DNA of 64,000 bases from Streptomyces violens (GCF_000717745.1 NZ_JOBH01000003.1:248001-312000), one strand, 5' to 3'. Counted from the first letter of the stretch, positions 9,208-18,968 are shown. Numbers and translations: made by a program. Notes: generated from the letters alone by a model not told the origin.

Positions 9208-10023
9208 CTAGGGTCTGCGTTGCCATGTCCGATCAGGTGAGGAATTCTCCGTACCATGCCCGGGTGAGAAAGGCTGTGGGCAGGCGCGGCCGGACGTCGT
9301 CTGGAGCGGGAAGTCAGCGTCGTGTACGAGGCACGCGATGGCGAGGGGGGCCCAGCGCCACCGGGCTGCAGGGGTCCTTCGATCCACTCCAATAACGGTC
9401 ATGGTGCGCGAGGGCCTCAGCGCGACGGACTGGTAGTCGATCAGGTCCCAAAGGCGCTCGGTTTGCGCGTCGCTGCCTCGGGGCGGGAGTAGTGCATGTG
9501 GCGAGCAGCTCATGGACGATGCCATCCACGGGACGCCTGAGCCAGTAGCTCTGTAGGGTGTCGATCCAGTTGAAAACGTAGTCGTCCTGGGTTCCGGTCC
9601 GGCGCAGGTCCTCCAGCGGAACTTGGCTCAGGTCCCTGAGCCGGTCGGGCCCACGGCAGGCGAGAGCGGTCCAGAAGGCATCAAGTCAGGCGCGAGCGCC
9701 GGCATATGGTGCCGGTCTGGTGGCGGACAGCGTCACCATGCGTTCGCCGATGTGGCATTCCACGGTGCCACTGTGGGGAAGGTGGCGAACAGCGCTCCGC
9801 CGACCCTGCACGGGGTGGCCCACGCCTCCCAAGTCTCCAGTGTTCCCGCGTCGGTGTCGGCTCCACAGCCTGCGTGGGCGTGCACCAAGGCTCTCTCCAA
9901 GGCGTCACCGAAGCTGCCCGGATCGTGAGCCACGCGACGCCTGTAGCGTGAAAACAACTCTCCCGACTCCGCGCAACTCAGAGCAGGTCTGAGCCTCCAT
10001 CGAACCCGGAACGGTTCAGTCAC
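9208..10023 (-). pseudogene. Frameshifted Imm49-like immunity protein gene
   Basis: On the minus strand three frames together spell one protein resembling the Imm49 family of polymorphic-toxin immunity proteins as I recall it. A GTG at 10023 opens GELFSRYRRR, then LETWEAWATP and GGALFATFP. After a frame jump near 9760 come DAFWTALACR, VPLEDLRR, DDYVFNWIDTLQSYWLRRP. After another jump come VALGP and LAIACLVHDADFP. There is also a TGA at about 9690 where the family usually has Trp. The gene is therefore broken at several points. It lies divergent to the toxin cassette and is probably a leftover from an earlier toxin-immunity pair. Confidence 0.55.
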
Positions 10024-10121
10024 TGGCTTCAGCTGGTGTGCGATGATCGTTTAGCTTGTCATGTACCGGTGATACCCGACGCTCACGCGCGGGGGAGTTC
10101 ACTGACCTGGGGGAGGTTTCG

Positions 10122-10421
10122 ATGTCGGATTTGAAGAAGGATACGGAGAGCATCCGTACCGGAGCCAAGGCGTTGGGCCGGGTCACGCACCACACTGCCC
10201 GCCCGCTGCAGGCGTTCTCGGGGCAGGCCCAGGATCTGTCTGCACTGGGAGCGTTGGGGTCGTTGCTGGGCGCGAAGGACGACATCGCCGAGGGCATGGA
10301 CACTCTGGCCCGGCTCACCCGCGAGCTGAATGAGGAGTGGGAGGACGAGGCGAAGGCGATGACGGATGTCTCCGACGCCTTTGACCTGTTGGATGCGCTG
10401 CTGGAGGGCGAGGGCCGGTAA
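10122..10421 (+). CDS. Small helical protein, probable partner of the WXG-Rhs toxin
   Basis: A 99-residue, mostly helical protein starting at an ATG with GGGGGAGG eight bases upstream; an in-frame ATG at 10056 lacks such a site. There is no signal peptide or membrane segment. Length, helix-rich composition and position just upstream of an Rhs gene with a WXG100-like N-terminus suggest a WXG100/LXG-associated partner or targeting chaperone for type VII secretion. That role is inferred. The spacing to the Rhs gene is 67 bases, and both genes have a similar leader around GGGGGAGGTT. Confidence 0.6.
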   Translation: MSDLKKDTESIRTGAKALGRVTHHTARPLQAFSGQAQDLSALGALGSLLGAKDDIAEGMDTLARLTRELNEEWEDEAKAMTDVSDAFDLLDALLEGEGR

Positions 10422-10488
10422 CGGCCGAGCCACGCAGACCGGATCCGATCGCACCATCAGCTACTGACGGGGGAGGTTCCACGTACCC

Positions 10489-13400
10489 GTGGTCGACCTG
10501 AATCCACTGCACCTGATCAACAACGTCAACCACGCCATGGGCGACTCCATGGCGAGCGTGCTGGAGTTCTTGGGCATCACTGATCCGGCAGTGGATCCTG
10601 ACGGGGTCCGGGAGATCGCCAAGAAGTGGCGGGCGCTGGCCGACGCGTTGGACGATGCCAGTCGAGACGCGGGCACCGCGCTTGAAGACGTTGTCTGGGA
10701 AGGTCAGGCCGCCAAGGCGTTCCACAAGCGGGCGACGAGGGCGCGCGGTCAGGCCAAACAGATGGCCGACGCGTTGCGCGATGGCGCAGAGGCGTTGGAT
10801 CAATTCGCGGACGAGGCCCACGAGATGATCACCGAGATCGGTGTCATCTGCGTGGAGATCGCCGAGATGGAGGCGGCCGGGCTGGCGCTGTCGGTGCTGA
10901 CCGCGGGGGTATCGGCGGCGGCGACGACGATCGCGGCAGGCGCGCGGGCGGCCCGGATCATCGCGTTGATCGCGCGGATCGAGGAGTCCGGGACTGCGCT
11001 GGCCCGGGTGATCCGTGGGGTGATCGAGGTCATCCGGGGCCTGTCGCGGTCGCTGCGGGCGCTGAAGGAGGTCAAGGCGGTCGCCTCTGCGGGACGGATG
11101 GCCGGTGAGGGGATGAAGTTCTCCGCCCTCGATGCCGCGCTGCAGGACCCGGAGGCCTTCAAGGACCCGGGCAAGCTGGCGCATGTGCTGGGCGAGGGCG
11201 CCGCGCTCGGGGTCGGCTTTGGCGTGCTGGGCAAGGGCTTGGGTAAGGGCCTGAAGGCGCTCAAGCCCAGCACACTGGGCCGACTGGGCAATGCGTTGAA
11301 GCTGGATGGCTCCGGGCTGTCGCGGGCGAAGCTGCGCCCGGCGGCGTTGGAGCAGTTGCGGGCGTCGATCCGCTCGACGTTCAAGCGCTGCGAGCTGGAC
11401 CCCATCGACGTCGCCACCGGCGACATGCTGCTGCATGAGGTCGACGTCTCGCTGCCCGGCACCCTGCCGCTGCTCGTCGAGCGCACGCACCTGTCCTCCT
11501 ACCGCTATGGCGGCTGGCTCGGCACCACGTGGGCCTCCACGCTGGATCAGCGCCTGCAGGTCGACGACGACGGCGTCACCTACGCCGCCCCCGACGGCGC
11601 TCGCCTGGTGTACCCCGCCCTGGAAGTGGACGTCACTGAGCCCGTGCATCCGGTCACCGGCACCGGTCCCACCCTGATCTGGGACGACGCAACCGACGGT
11701 GGCATGCGGCTGACCGACGCCGACACCGGCCTTGCCTACGTCTTCCACTCCCCGCGCCCGATCGACGACGAGAGCGGCGTCGACCTGCCGCTACAGGCGA
11801 TCATCGACCGCAACGGCAACCGCATCACCGTCGACTACGCCGACGACGGCACACCACGGGAGCTGGTTCACTCCGGCGGATACCGCCTGGCATTGGACCG
11901 CCACCGGATCCAGCCGCGCATTGCCCGAATACGCCTACTCGACCCGACGGACCCGGACGCACCCGGTACCACCGTCGTCTCCTACGGCTACGACGAGGCC
12001 GGTCACCTCACGGAGGTGACCAACTCCTCCGGGCGGCCGCTGCGGTTCACGTACGACGACGTCGGCCGTATCACCTCCTGGACCGATCGCAACGACTCGG
12101 CGTATGCCTACACCTACGACGACCGCGGCCGCGTCATCCGCACCGAAGGCAGCGCCGGACACCTGACCGGCACCCTCACCTACCACGACGCCACCCATAC
12201 CACCGAGGTCACCGACTCCGCCGGCCACGTCCGTCGCTTCGAGCACAACGACGCCTACCGCCTGATCCGCGAGACCGATCCACTGGGCAACGTCACCTGC
12301 CAGGAGTGGGACGAAAACCACCGCCTGATCGCGGTCACCGACCCGCTCGGCCACACCACTCGCTATCGGTACGACGACCACGGCCAACCGGTTGGTGTCA
12401 TACGCCCCGACGGCCACACCATCACGATCACGTACAACGAACTCGGCCTACCCGCCGAGTCGGTCGGTGCGGACGGTGCGAGGTGGCTGCGTGAGTACGA
12501 CACCGGCGGCAACCTCACGGCCGTCACCGACCCGACCGGCGCCACCACCCACCTCACCTACACGCCCGCCGGCCATCTCAGCACCGTCACCGACGCACTG
12601 GGCAACACCACCCGCGTGGAGTGCAACCCGGCAGGTTTGCCGGCGAAGGTCACCGACCCGGTCGGCAACACCACGAGCTACCGCCGCGACGCCTTCGGTC
12701 GCCCGACAGTGATCACTGATGCCCTCGGTGCGGAAAGCACCGTCGTCTGGAGCCCAGAAGGCCAGGTGGCCACCCGGACTGCGCCGGACGGCACCAGCGA
12801 GTCGTGGACGTATGACGGCGAGGGCAACTGCCTGACCCACACCGACGCCCTCGGTCAGACGACCACCTATGAGTACACCCACTTCGACCTGCTGGCCGCC
12901 CGCACCAACCCCGACGGCACCCGCTACACCTTCACCCACGACCACGAGCTGCGCCTGACCCAAGTCACCAACCCCCAGGGCCTGACCTGGGATTACGTCT
13001 ACGATCCGGCTGGCCGTCTAGCGACGGAGACGGACTTCGACGACCGCACCATCACCTACACACACGACGCCGCCGGCCGCACCACCGCCCGCACCACCCC
13101 CCTCGGCGACGTCATCGGCTACACCCACGACGTACTCGGCCGGGTGACGGAGAAGGATGCCGCGGGCGTCGTCACGCGCTTCGCCTATGACCCGGCGGGA
13201 CGGCTGCTCGAGGCCACCAACCCCGGCCATGAGCTGACGTACACCTATGACCTGGTCGGACGGCTCACGACCGAAACGACGAACGGCCGCACGGTCACGC
13301 ACACCTACGACTCGTTGGGCCGTCCCGTCGAGCGCACGACACCCACGGGCGCGACGACTGCGTACGCCTACGATGCGGCCGGTAACCGCACCGCGGTCAC

Positions 13401-14913
13401 CACCGGCGGTCACACCCTGACCTCCGCCCACGACGCCGGGGGCCGCGAGCTGCTGCGCACGCTGGACGATGGCACCCTGACGATCGCGCACACCTGGGAC
13501 CCCACAGGCCGGCTCTCAGAAGTATCTCTGGCAAACCACGGGTCTCAACTGCGCACGCGCGCTTACGAGTACCGCGCTGACGGCTACCTCACCGATCTGC
13601 ACGACAGCCACACGGGCCCGCGCCGGTACCGGCTCGACCCCACCGGTCGCGTCACGGGCGTGAACGCCCGCGACTGGTCGGAGACCTACGCCTACGACGA
13701 CGCCGGCAACCAGACCGCCGCCACCTGGCCGGACTCCCACACCGACGCCGAAGCCCAGGGCGAGCGTGACTACACCGGCACCCGCATCAACACCGCCGGC
13801 AACATCCGCTACGAACACGACGCCGGTGGCCGCCTGACCCTCCGGCAAAAGCTCCGCCTGTCCCGCAAGCCCGATACCTGGTCCTACGCCTGGAACGCCG
13901 AAGATCAACTCACCGAGGTCACCACCCCCGACGGCACCCGCTGGCACTACACCTACGACCCCCTCGGGCGGCGCACGGCAAAGCAGCGCCTCGCCGCCGA
14001 CGGCACGGTAGCCGAACAGGTGGACTTCACCTGGGACGGCCCAGCTCTTATCGAACAGACCACCACCGCCCCGGCCCAACTCCCGCACTCGGTCACCCTC
14101 ACCTGGGAGTACGCCGAGCTCCACCCAGTCGCCCAGACGGAACGCCGCCTGGACACGGCCACGCAGGAAGAGATCGACGCCCGCTTCTTCGCGATCGCCA
14201 CGGACCTGGTGGGCACCCCGACGGAACTGATCGATACCAGCGGCGACATCGCCTGGCACACCCGCACCACCTTGTGGGGCACGACCACATGGTCACGCGA
14301 CAGCAGGGCGTACACCCCGTTGCGCTCCCCAGGCCAGTACCACGACCCGGAAACCGGTCTCCACTACAACCTCAACCGCCACTACGACCCGGCCATCGGG
14401 CGATACGCATCGCCGGATCCCCTCGGCCTGGAAGCCGCCCTCAACCCGGTGGCCTACGTCCACAACCCGCTCTTGTGGGCGGACCCACTCGGCCTGTCGC
14501 CGTGTACCGTCACGGTATATCGAAAGCAGAGCGATCATCCGTTGAGCCAGCGCGTGCACATCGGGCCAAACGGAGAGGTCTCGATTACCGGGAAGGGGCA
14601 TCTGTATCTGAACATGAGCGGAGACATCCGTCATACCCTTACGTTCCGGTCCGAAGAGGGCGGATATCAGGAAATAGTTGCGTTCGACGTCCCCAAGTCC
14701 TTTGTCGATGACCTTCGGCGCACCGCCGTCCCGCAAGAGAACCCACCCGGTAGCGGGTTCACCAAGGATGAATGGCGGCAGTTGAAAAAGATCAGTCCCG
14801 AGATCTCGGACCCCACTAAGGGAGATGATCTTTACGGGATTCCTAGGAGCATGCTGGACGGCCTGCGCGGGGTAATCATCCCGGGATCCGGTAAGGTAGT
14901 CCAAAGCGGCTAG
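10489..14913 (+). CDS. WXG100-like Rhs polymorphic toxin with C-terminal toxin domain
   Basis: A 1474-residue secreted-toxin architecture. Residues 40-115 form a helical WXG100-like domain with W70-E-G72, the signature for ESX/type VII export. Residues ~118-170 are Ala-rich and hydrophobic. A DUF6531-like segment starts near 300 (DPIDVATGDMLLHEVD). Many YD/RHS repeats follow (for example FTYDDVGRITSW, YTYDDRGRVIR) up to the RHS core near 1280 (ETGLHYNLNRHYDP, GRYASPDPLGL). The last ~136 residues after DPLGLSPC are the variable toxin. They start VTVYRKQSDHP and contain QEIVAFDVPKSFVDD, which is compatible with an ADP-ribosyltransferase-like fold but not identified. The toxin tip is less GC-rich than the shell. 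GTG start; no secretion genes are in the window. Confidence 0.88.
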   Translation: MVDLNPLHLINNVNHAMGDSMASVLEFLGITDPAVDPDGVREIAKKWRALADALDDASRDAGTALEDVVWEGQAAKAFHKRATRARGQAKQMADALRDGAEALDQFADEAHEMITEIGVICVEIAEMEAAGLALSVLTAGVSAAATTIAAGARAARIIALIARIEESGTALARVIRGVIEVIRGLSRSLRALKEVKAVASAGRMAGEGMKFSALDAALQDPEAFKDPGKLAHVLGEGAALGVGFGVLGKGLGKGLKALKPSTLGRLGNALKLDGSGLSRAKLRPAALEQLRASIRSTFKRCELDPIDVATGDMLLHEVDVSLPGTLPLLVERTHLSSYRYGGWLGTTWASTLDQRLQVDDDGVTYAAPDGARLVYPALEVDVTEPVHPVTGTGPTLIWDDATDGGMRLTDADTGLAYVFHSPRPIDDESGVDLPLQAIIDRNGNRITVDYADDGTPRELVHSGGYRLALDRHRIQPRIARIRLLDPTDPDAPGTTVVSYGYDEAGHLTEVTNSSGRPLRFTYDDVGRITSWTDRNDSAYAYTYDDRGRVIRTEGSAGHLTGTLTYHDATHTTEVTDSAGHVRRFEHNDAYRLIRETDPLGNVTCQEWDENHRLIAVTDPLGHTTRYRYDDHGQPVGVIRPDGHTITITYNELGLPAESVGADGARWLREYDTGGNLTAVTDPTGATTHLTYTPAGHLSTVTDALGNTTRVECNPAGLPAKVTDPVGNTTSYRRDAFGRPTVITDALGAESTVVWSPEGQVATRTAPDGTSESWTYDGEGNCLTHTDALGQTTTYEYTHFDLLAARTNPDGTRYTFTHDHELRLTQVTNPQGLTWDYVYDPAGRLATETDFDDRTITYTHDAAGRTTARTTPLGDVIGYTHDVLGRVTEKDAAGVVTRFAYDPAGRLLEATNPGHELTYTYDLVGRLTTETTNGRTVTHTYDSLGRPVERTTPTGATTAYAYDAAGNRTAVTTGGHTLTSAHDAGGRELLRTLDDGTLTIAHTWDPTGRLSEVSLANHGSQLRTRAYEYRADGYLTDLHDSHTGPRRYRLDPTGRVTGVNARDWSETYAYDDAGNQTAATWPDSHTDAEAQGERDYTGTRINTAGNIRYEHDAGGRLTLRQKLRLSRKPDTWSYAWNAEDQLTEVTTPDGTRWHYTYDPLGRRTAKQRLAADGTVAEQVDFTWDGPALIEQTTTAPAQLPHSVTLTWEYAELHPVAQTERRLDTATQEEIDARFFAIATDLVGTPTELIDTSGDIAWHTRTTLWGTTTWSRDSRAYTPLRSPGQYHDPETGLHYNLNRHYDPAIGRYASPDPLGLEAALNPVAYVHNPLLWADPLGLSPCTVTVYRKQSDHPLSQRVHIGPNGEVSITGKGHLYLNMSGDIRHTLTFRSEEGGYQEIVAFDVPKSFVDDLRRTAVPQENPPGSGFTKDEWRQLKKISPEISDPTKGDDLYGIPRSMLDGLRGVIIPGSGKVVQSG

Positions 14914-14927
14914 CAAGGAAGTATAAA

Positions 14928-15512
14928 ATGTTCCACGAGGTTCAGGATGTCATCGACGAGCGGCGGAGGCTTTTCTCTCGCCCTGCTTCCGATCAGGTAC
15001 CTCCCGTGCTCGGTACTTTCACCGTGCAGCTCGACATTGAACCCGTCATTTATGGGACCAGAGTGCGGAGTGTGTTGAATGCTGCCTACCAGATTGCTGC
15101 ATCGGTAGACTTCGACGAAAGCCCATTGCCGACGCAGGACTTTCCGTCATGGTTCGCGCAGGTGAGCCAACAAGACGCCGTGAGTGTCCCTTCCTTTGCC
15201 AAATCCGGCCGAGATCTCTACCTGAGGGAGCATGGAGATTTCGGCTGGGATCTGGAGGATTGGCTGTACCGATTCGAGCCCGAAGAATCCATTCGCGGAT
15301 GGTCGTGGTGGGACATGACACAAACGCCTGCCGGAGACGTATGCGTGTGGGTGGACACATGGGGGGAATCCTTCATTTCGAGCCAAGATCTCCGTTGGCT
15401 GCTGTGTACGGCCGGCGCGCGATCAGTTTCTGAGTACACCCTGATGAAGTCAGGTGGGTGGCTCACCCAGTCCACCGTCCCTGTAGAGCAGGGAGATACG
15501 GGTGCAGCGTGA
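14928..15512 (+). CDS. Hypothetical protein, candidate immunity protein for the Rhs toxin
   Basis: A 194-residue soluble protein starting 14 bases after the Rhs stop, with AAGGAAG as ribosome binding site. It is acidic and Trp-rich (WDLEDWLYRFEPEE, GWSWWDM), without signal peptide or membrane segment. I do not recognise a family. Codon use is clearly more AT-tolerant than in neighbouring chromosomal genes and resembles the toxin tip. Placement directly after the toxin C-terminus is the classic immunity position, so neutralising that toxin in the cytoplasm is the best inference. Its end overlaps the next gene by 11 bases. Confidence 0.6.
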   Translation: MFHEVQDVIDERRRLFSRPASDQVPPVLGTFTVQLDIEPVIYGTRVRSVLNAAYQIAASVDFDESPLPTQDFPSWFAQVSQQDAVSVPSFAKSGRDLYLREHGDFGWDLEDWLYRFEPEESIRGWSWWDMTQTPAGDVCVWVDTWGESFISSQDLRWLLCTAGARSVSEYTLMKSGGWLTQSTVPVEQGDTGAA

Positions 15513-16095
15513 GATCCGGGCACAGTACACGTCAGATTCGATCACTGTATATCAGGCGTATCCACTCGAGATCGCAGCTCCTGCACTCAAGGCTGGGACC
15601 TTTGTGCCGCCATTCAAATTTGACAGGATGACCTGGATCAAGCCGTCTTTCCTGTGGATGATGTATCGATGCGGCTGGGCGTCGAAACCCAACCAGGAAC
15701 GCGTATTGCGCATCACCATCACGCGAGAAGGTTTTGAATGGGCGCTTTCGCGTTCCTGTCTGAGTGGTTTCGACCCCGAAGTGTACTCAGACCGGGAGCG
15801 GTGGCGATCGACGCTCAAGGAGTCTCCGGTGCGCATCCAATGGGATCCAGACCGAGACGTCCACCTGGCGCCGCAGCCTCATCGGGCCATTCAAATTGGA
15901 CTCTCCGGGGAATCGGTAGGGAAATACGTCAACGAGTGGATTACATCGGTCGAAGATGTTACTCCGCTCGCGAAACGGATCCATAAGGCAGTCGCAGGCA
16001 ATGACGTGGGGCTTGCAACGGAAATGCTCCCGAGCGAGAAGGTGTATCCGTTGAGTGCGCGACTGCGCGCTGTGATCGGCGCATCGAGCACTTGA
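15502..16095 (+). CDS. DUF4291 family protein
   Basis: A 197-residue protein matching DUF4291 as I recall it: REIRAQY, ITVYQAYPLEIAAPAL, FVPPFKFDRMTWIKPSFLWMMYR and ITREGFEWALSRSCL are the conserved stretches. The biochemical function of the family is not established to my knowledge. It starts with a GTG inside the end of the preceding candidate immunity gene, so the two are co-translated and probably move together with the toxin. It could be a second immunity factor, a modifier of the toxin's product, or a passenger. Confidence 0.75.
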   Translation: MQREIRAQYTSDSITVYQAYPLEIAAPALKAGTFVPPFKFDRMTWIKPSFLWMMYRCGWASKPNQERVLRITITREGFEWALSRSCLSGFDPEVYSDRERWRSTLKESPVRIQWDPDRDVHLAPQPHRAIQIGLSGESVGKYVNEWITSVEDVTPLAKRIHKAVAGNDVGLATEMLPSEKVYPLSARLRAVIGASST

Positions 16096-17313
16096 ACCGG
16101 GGCGGGGTCTTTGAGTAGCGGCTTGGGCGCCTTTGTCGTGCCGGTTGTCTACCGTGGCAACCAGTGCTTCGCGCCACGTCGTTGGGGCAAAGGCCATGCT
16201 TTGGCTGCCCTCGAGCAGCGCGAAAATCTGCTGGTAGGAAGAAAGAAGTAGCTCTGGTCAATCGTCCCCCCAACGTCTTGACGCGCGGCATCATTCGGGA
16301 CGTCGCATCAGCATTTTCGAGGGCTATCGCGCCAGCAGTCGGATTTGTAAGTGACGGGGTAAACGCCGGGGAAGCCGGCTGTTTTCGCCGCTGTACGGCG
16401 GATGGCAGCAGCCAGCCGCCTGGGGCGACTGAAGGAGGGAAGCGTGAGCACCTCCTTCCCATGGCCGCACGCGTCGCGAAGCTTGGCTTCGCCTGATCAA
16501 CATGCATACGCTCCGGCCCTGCGGCACGTAGTAGCCGCGGGCCGGGGCCGTGCGGGGCCGGGAGTGCACCCGACTGATCAACGAGCCCATCGCCGCCCCA
16601 AGGTCCTGCCGCAACAGTAAGAGACGGCGGGGCGACACCACAGCCCGCTCCAACTTCATGTACTCAGACACCCATTGCGATGTAGGCCCAGCGCAGTTCG
16701 GACATGCTGTCGAGGGCGGATTCCGAGAAGGCGGCGGCGCTGGCCACAACGGCGGCCCGGGTCCGTCATGAGGAACTGCGCAGCGTCCGCATGCCCTGGC
16801 GCGCGCGGATACTCGCGATCAGTTCCCAGGCACCGAGGACCAGGGCAAAACCGATGAGGGGGGCTGTCAGGCTCGGCTCACCGTCACTGGGAGTCTGCAG
16901 GAGCCACGGCGGCGCCGAACATGACTGCGCACACTGGCGGTGCCCAGGTAGGCAGGGATGGACGCGCCGAAGCACAGTATGACCGGCGGGGTTGTCCACG
17001 GCTGCCACTGGTCTGCTGCTGCGTCCATGTCGGCCGCTGTAGTAGCCAAACGCCAGCGCCCCCGCTACCCGCGAACCGCAGGAGAGCCCCTGCCTCGACC
17101 GCAGGCGGACCCGTCACATCGGAAGGGCTGTACCCCAACTGAGTCCGCCGAGTGGCCAACGAGTCCGGCCGCATCGAGTGGATCCCAGTCGATGCGGCCC
17201 CGCGGTCGGGCCACCCCGGGCCGGCTCCTCCACGCTCCGTGCAGCCTTGGCCGCTGATCACTACCCGGCGGGCGACCGGTGTACCTCGCCGTCCACCGTC
17301 AGGACTGACGCTT
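16096..17313. other. Decayed region without a convincing gene
   Basis: No frame here has a ribosome binding site plus a coherent protein. Stop codons interrupt all frames, and short GC-rich open stretches look like overlaps. The one stretch with protein character is a possible membrane-protein remnant on the minus strand at 16766-17049. The region probably holds eroded insertion or gene debris at the right side of the island. Confidence 0.5.
16766..17049 (-). pseudogene. Possible remnant of a small membrane protein
   Basis: Two overlapping minus-strand frames together give hydrophobic segments: ILCFGASIPAYLGTASV, and in another frame LTAPLIGFALVLGAWELIA followed by SIRARQGMR and a stop. The pattern suggests a two-segment membrane protein interrupted by frameshifts. 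No family is recognised and the call is weak. Confidence 0.3.
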
Positions 17314-17505
17314 CAGGCCCTGCGGTATTGCCAGCCGCCCGGTACGGGGCGACCCTGAATCCCGTGCCGCGACGGGTGCAGCGGGGAGGGAGCGACAGTC
17401 ATGGCACGGATGCTTGTCCGGGACGGTTGGCCAAAGGTGACCAGGGGTTGCCTCGTGGACGACGCACCGTACACGCCGAGATGATGCCCTGCCGCGGCGG
17501 CTGAG
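17314..17505 (+). repeat. Right copy of direct repeat flanking the island, just upstream of the intact hydantoinase
   Basis: This copy contains the same leader as 4535-4620 and ATGGCACGGATGCTTGTCCG at 17401, the start of a hydantoinase-like frame that dies within a few codons. Relative to the left copy it lacks 79 bases after the eighth codon. It ends about 70 bases before the start of the functional hydantoinase, whose own 5' end is a more diverged relative. Confidence 0.75.
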
Positions 17506-17576
17506 GCGCACACTCTGACCTATCGACTACCAGGCCGGGAATGCAGACGGGCGCCCGGCGCAGGGAGGGGCGAAGC

Positions 17577-18968
17577 ATGACCCGCACTCTGATCACCGGT
17601 GGCCTGGTCATCACGGCAGCCGATGAGGTCCACGCCGATGTGCTCATCGAGCATGGCCGCATCGCGGCCCTCGCGGCCCCGGGCACGCAGGAGTGGACCG
17701 CGGACCGCGTTATCGACGCCGCTCAGAAGTACGTGATCCCCGGGGGCGTCGATGCCCACACCCACATGGAGATGCCCTTCGGCGGTACGTACGCCTCGGA
17801 CACCTTCGAGACGGGCACGCGTGCGGCGGCCTGGGGCGGCACCACGACGATCATCGATTTCGCGATCCAGAGCAGGGGACACTCGCTGCGCGAGGGCCTG
17901 GACGCGTGGTACGCGAAGGCGGACGCCAAGTGCGCCATCGACTACGCCTTCCACATGATCCTCTCCGACGTGAACGAGCATGTACTGAAGGAGATGGATC
18001 TTCTGGTCGCAGAAGGATTGACCTCCTTCAAATTGTTCACGGCCTACCCGGGAGTGTTCTACAGCGACGACGGGCAGATTCTGCGTGCCATGCAGCGGGC
18101 CGCCGGGAATGGCGGGCTGGTGATGATGCATGCGGAGAACGGCATTGCCATCGATGTGCTCGTCGAGCAGGCGCTGGCCGAGGGGAGGACCGATCCGCGG
18201 TACCACGGCGAGGTGCGGCGTGCGTTGCTGGAGGCCGAGGCCACTCACCGTACGATCCAGCTCGCCAGGGTCGCCGGGGCGCCGCTCTACGTCGTCCATG
18301 TGTCCGCCGAGGAAGCCGTCGCGGAACTGACGCAGGCCCGCGACAAAGGACTGCCCGTATTCGGCGAGACCTGTCCGCAATATCTCTTCCTCTCCACCGA
18401 CAATCTCGCCGAGTCCGATTTCGAGGGCGCGAAATACGTCTGCAGCACGCCGCTGCGGCCGCGGGAACACCAAGCCGCGCTCTGGCGCGGCCTGCGCACC
18501 AATGACCTGCAAGTCGTCTCCACCGACCACTGCCCCTTCTGTTTCCGCGGGCAGAAAGAGCTCGGCCGCGGCGACTTCTCGAAGATCCCCAACGGCATGC
18601 CCGGCGTCGAGAACCGCATGGACCTGCTCCACCAGGCCGTACTGGACGGCCATATCAGCCGCCGCCGCTGGATCGAGATCGCCTGTGCCGCGCCGGCCCG
18701 GATGTTCGGGCTGTATCCGAAGAAGGGCACGATCACGCCCGGCGCCGACGCCGACATCGTCATTTACGACCCGCACGCCGAGCAGGTCATGTCGGCCGAA
18801 ACCCACCACATGAACGTGGACTACTCCGCGTACGAGGGGCGGCGGGTGACCGGTCGGGTGGAGACTGTTCTCTCCCGCGGTGAACTGGTCATCGACCGCC
18901 GGGAGTTCACCGGCCGGGCGGGCCACGGGCAGTACGTGCCGCGGGCCACCTCCCAGTACCTCTCCTGA
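17577..18968 (+). CDS. hydA: Dihydropyrimidinase / D-hydantoinase
   Basis: A 463-residue amidohydrolase that hydrolyses the amide bond of dihydropyrimidines or 5-substituted hydantoins, the second step of reductive pyrimidine breakdown. The binuclear metal site is complete: H61 and H63 in DAHTHMEM, the lysine to be carboxylated K152 in SFKLFTAYPG, H185 in MMHAENG, H241 in VVHVSAEEA and D317 in STDHCPF. Start at ATG 17577, with GGGAGGGG seven bases upstream, preferred over ATG 17541. It heads a three-gene run with the LLM oxidoreductase and NCS1 permease. A decayed relative of its 5' end lies just upstream and another 13 kb away. Confidence 0.92.
   Translation: MTRTLITGGLVITAADEVHADVLIEHGRIAALAAPGTQEWTADRVIDAAQKYVIPGGVDAHTHMEMPFGGTYASDTFETGTRAAAWGGTTTIIDFAIQSRGHSLREGLDAWYAKADAKCAIDYAFHMILSDVNEHVLKEMDLLVAEGLTSFKLFTAYPGVFYSDDGQILRAMQRAAGNGGLVMMHAENGIAIDVLVEQALAEGRTDPRYHGEVRRALLEAEATHRTIQLARVAGAPLYVVHVSAEEAVAELTQARDKGLPVFGETCPQYLFLSTDNLAESDFEGAKYVCSTPLRPREHQAALWRGLRTNDLQVVSTDHCPFCFRGQKELGRGDFSKIPNGMPGVENRMDLLHQAVLDGHISRRRWIEIACAAPARMFGLYPKKGTITPGADADIVIYDPHAEQVMSAETHHMNVDYSAYEGRRVTGRVETVLSRGELVIDRREFTGRAGHGQYVPRATSQYLS

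Noticed and set aside
9623..9928. 101-codon plus-strand frame
   Set aside because: The minus strand here gives the Imm49-like similarity; the plus-strand peptide has no start signal or family.
12000..13500. Many short direct repeats that might suggest a CRISPR or satellite
   Set aside because: They are the codon-level repeats of the YD/RHS units; spacing is irregular and there are no conserved repeat-spacer units.
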